From assembly GCA_964639255.1 (NCBI GenBank), contig CAZXDP010000068.1:1-13415 (forward strand): a stretch of DNA of 13,415 nucleotides. Direction: 5' to 3'. Positions within the stretch are counted from its first letter, which is position 1. Each line of letters opens with the position of its first letter. Below, piece after piece: positions 12,747-13,415 of this stretch. The DNA comes from NZQO01 sp964639255 (GTDB lineage Bacteria > Bacteroidota > Bacteroidia > Flavobacteriales > Flavobacteriaceae). The notes below the pieces were generated by a model, which saw only the letters and a program-made list of their open reading frames with translations, was not told where the DNA came from and searched no databases. A program made the position numbers and the translations under genes.

Positions 12747-13415
12747 CTGCAATGGCATAAAGCAAAAAACCATAGGTAAGGAAGTTTCCCTTACCGGGGT
12801 GGGATTGCATACTGGCAAGGAGGTGACCATTACCTTTAAGCCCGCGCCCGAAAATCACGGGTTCACCTTCGTTAGGACCGACTTGGAAGGTCGTCCTGAA
12901 ATCGAGGCAGATGCCAACTTGGTTGTCAACACCCAACGCGGCACCAACTTAGAAAAACACGGCGTGAAGATTCAGACTTCAGAGCACGTGCTGGCAGCCT
13001 TGGTGGGTATGGACATCGACAACTGTATTATGGAGCTTAATGCTTCTGAACCTCCCATTATGGACGGCTCGTCGAAATATTTTGTAAGGGCAATAGAAGA
13101 AGCGGGAATTACAGACCAAGAGGCACCAAGGGAAGAATATGTGGTAAACGAGGTCATTACCTATCGTGATGAGGAATCGGGAAGTGAAATAACTGTGATT
13201 CCAGCCGATGAATACCAGGTCACCACTATGGTCGACTTTGGAACGAAAGTGTTGGGTACCCAAAATGCTTCCTTGCAAAAACTATCCGATTTTAAGAACG
13301 AAATAGCCGATGCGCGTACCTTCAGCTTCTTGCACGAAATTGAGATGCTGTTGGAGCATGGCCTTATAAAAGGTGGCGATTTGAATAATGCCATCGTATA
13401 TGTTGATAAGGAGCT
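12739..13415 (+). CDS. lpxC: UDP-3-O-acyl-N-acetylglucosamine deacetylase, N-terminal part (cut by window end)
   Basis: LpxC is the zinc deacetylase that commits the cell to lipid A synthesis. The frame is open from ATG at 12739 to the window end, 225 codons. Seen here are QKTIGKEVSLTGVGLHTGK at the start and SEHVLAALVGMDIDN (81-95) with E82 as general base and H83 as first zinc ligand. DARTFSFLHEIEMLLEHG and KGGDLNNAIVY follow near the cut. The later HKxxD-type motif lies beyond the window. In Bacteroidota lpxC is usually fused to fabZ, making a protein of about 460 aa; the fusion would be downstream and cannot be confirmed. The start overlaps the lpxD stop by 8 nt, a normal sign of translational coupling. 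Confidence 0.96.
   Translation, partial: MTNCNGIKQKTIGKEVSLTGVGLHTGKEVTITFKPAPENHGFTFVRTDLEGRPEIEADANLVVNTQRGTNLEKHGVKIQTSEHVLAALVGMDIDNCIMELNASEPPIMDGSSKYFVRAIEEAGITDQEAPREEYVVNEVITYRDEESGSEITVIPADEYQVTTMVDFGTKVLGTQNASLQKLSDFKNEIADARTFSFLHEIEMLLEHGLIKGGDLNNAIVYVDKE

Noticed and set aside
1..13415. Mobile element, defence system, CRISPR array, tRNA or rRNA
   Set aside because: No transposase, integrase, repeat array, cloverleaf or rRNA-like sequence is visible; gene content is typical chromosomal core.

Overview
The window is chromosomal DNA of a member of the Bacteroidota, most likely family Flavobacteriaceae. Three things support this. A PorX-type response regulator fused to a PglZ domain is present. 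Flavobacterial promoter elements (TAnnTTTG at -7) recur upstream of genes, and recognisable Shine-Dalgarno sequences are largely absent. Several small proteins (acidic-tailed protein, DUF4258-like protein, mini-lipoprotein) are of types I know from this family. I cannot name the genus. I see no tRNA, rRNA, CRISPR array, insertion sequence or phage gene.

Layout. Bases 1-123 are the 3' end of an unrecognised gene. An Lrp/AsnC regulator (179-661) follows and ends in a strong terminator. Next come a DinB-like metal protein and a YihY/BrkB membrane protein, coupled by an ATGA overlap, and then a DJ-1/PfpI protein (2317-2871). A shared terminator faces the convergent acidic-tailed protein (2933-3268, minus) and aroB (3338-4417, minus). 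aroB is divergent from a monofunctional proline dehydrogenase (4489-5664), and their two -7 elements lie one base apart. From 5661 to 10164 everything is on the minus strand. In transcription order this is porX, tsaE, a 46-residue lipoprotein overlapping a 4-TM membrane protein, alanine dehydrogenase, and a DUF4258-like anchored protein. Divergent from porX are an HD-domain (SAMHD1-like) phosphohydrolase, lpxD, and the start of lpxC, which runs off the end.

How the genes work together. lpxD and lpxC act in early lipid A synthesis and overlap by 8 nt. aroB feeds chorismate synthesis. Proline and alanine dehydrogenases are amino-acid catabolic enzymes. TsaE makes the tRNA modification t6A. PorX is the regulator of type IX secretion in better-studied Bacteroidota. 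Its neighbour on the other strand is a nucleotide-type phosphohydrolase, which is suggestive but unproven as a functional link.

The block looks like ordinary, probably syntenic core genome. The items most worth a second look are the overlapping lipoprotein/membrane-protein pair, the 57-codon orphan reading frame and inverted repeats between porX and the HD gene, the abutting divergent promoters at aroB, the His-to-Gln change in alanine dehydrogenase, and the structured lpxD leader. I found no convincing new multi-gene system.
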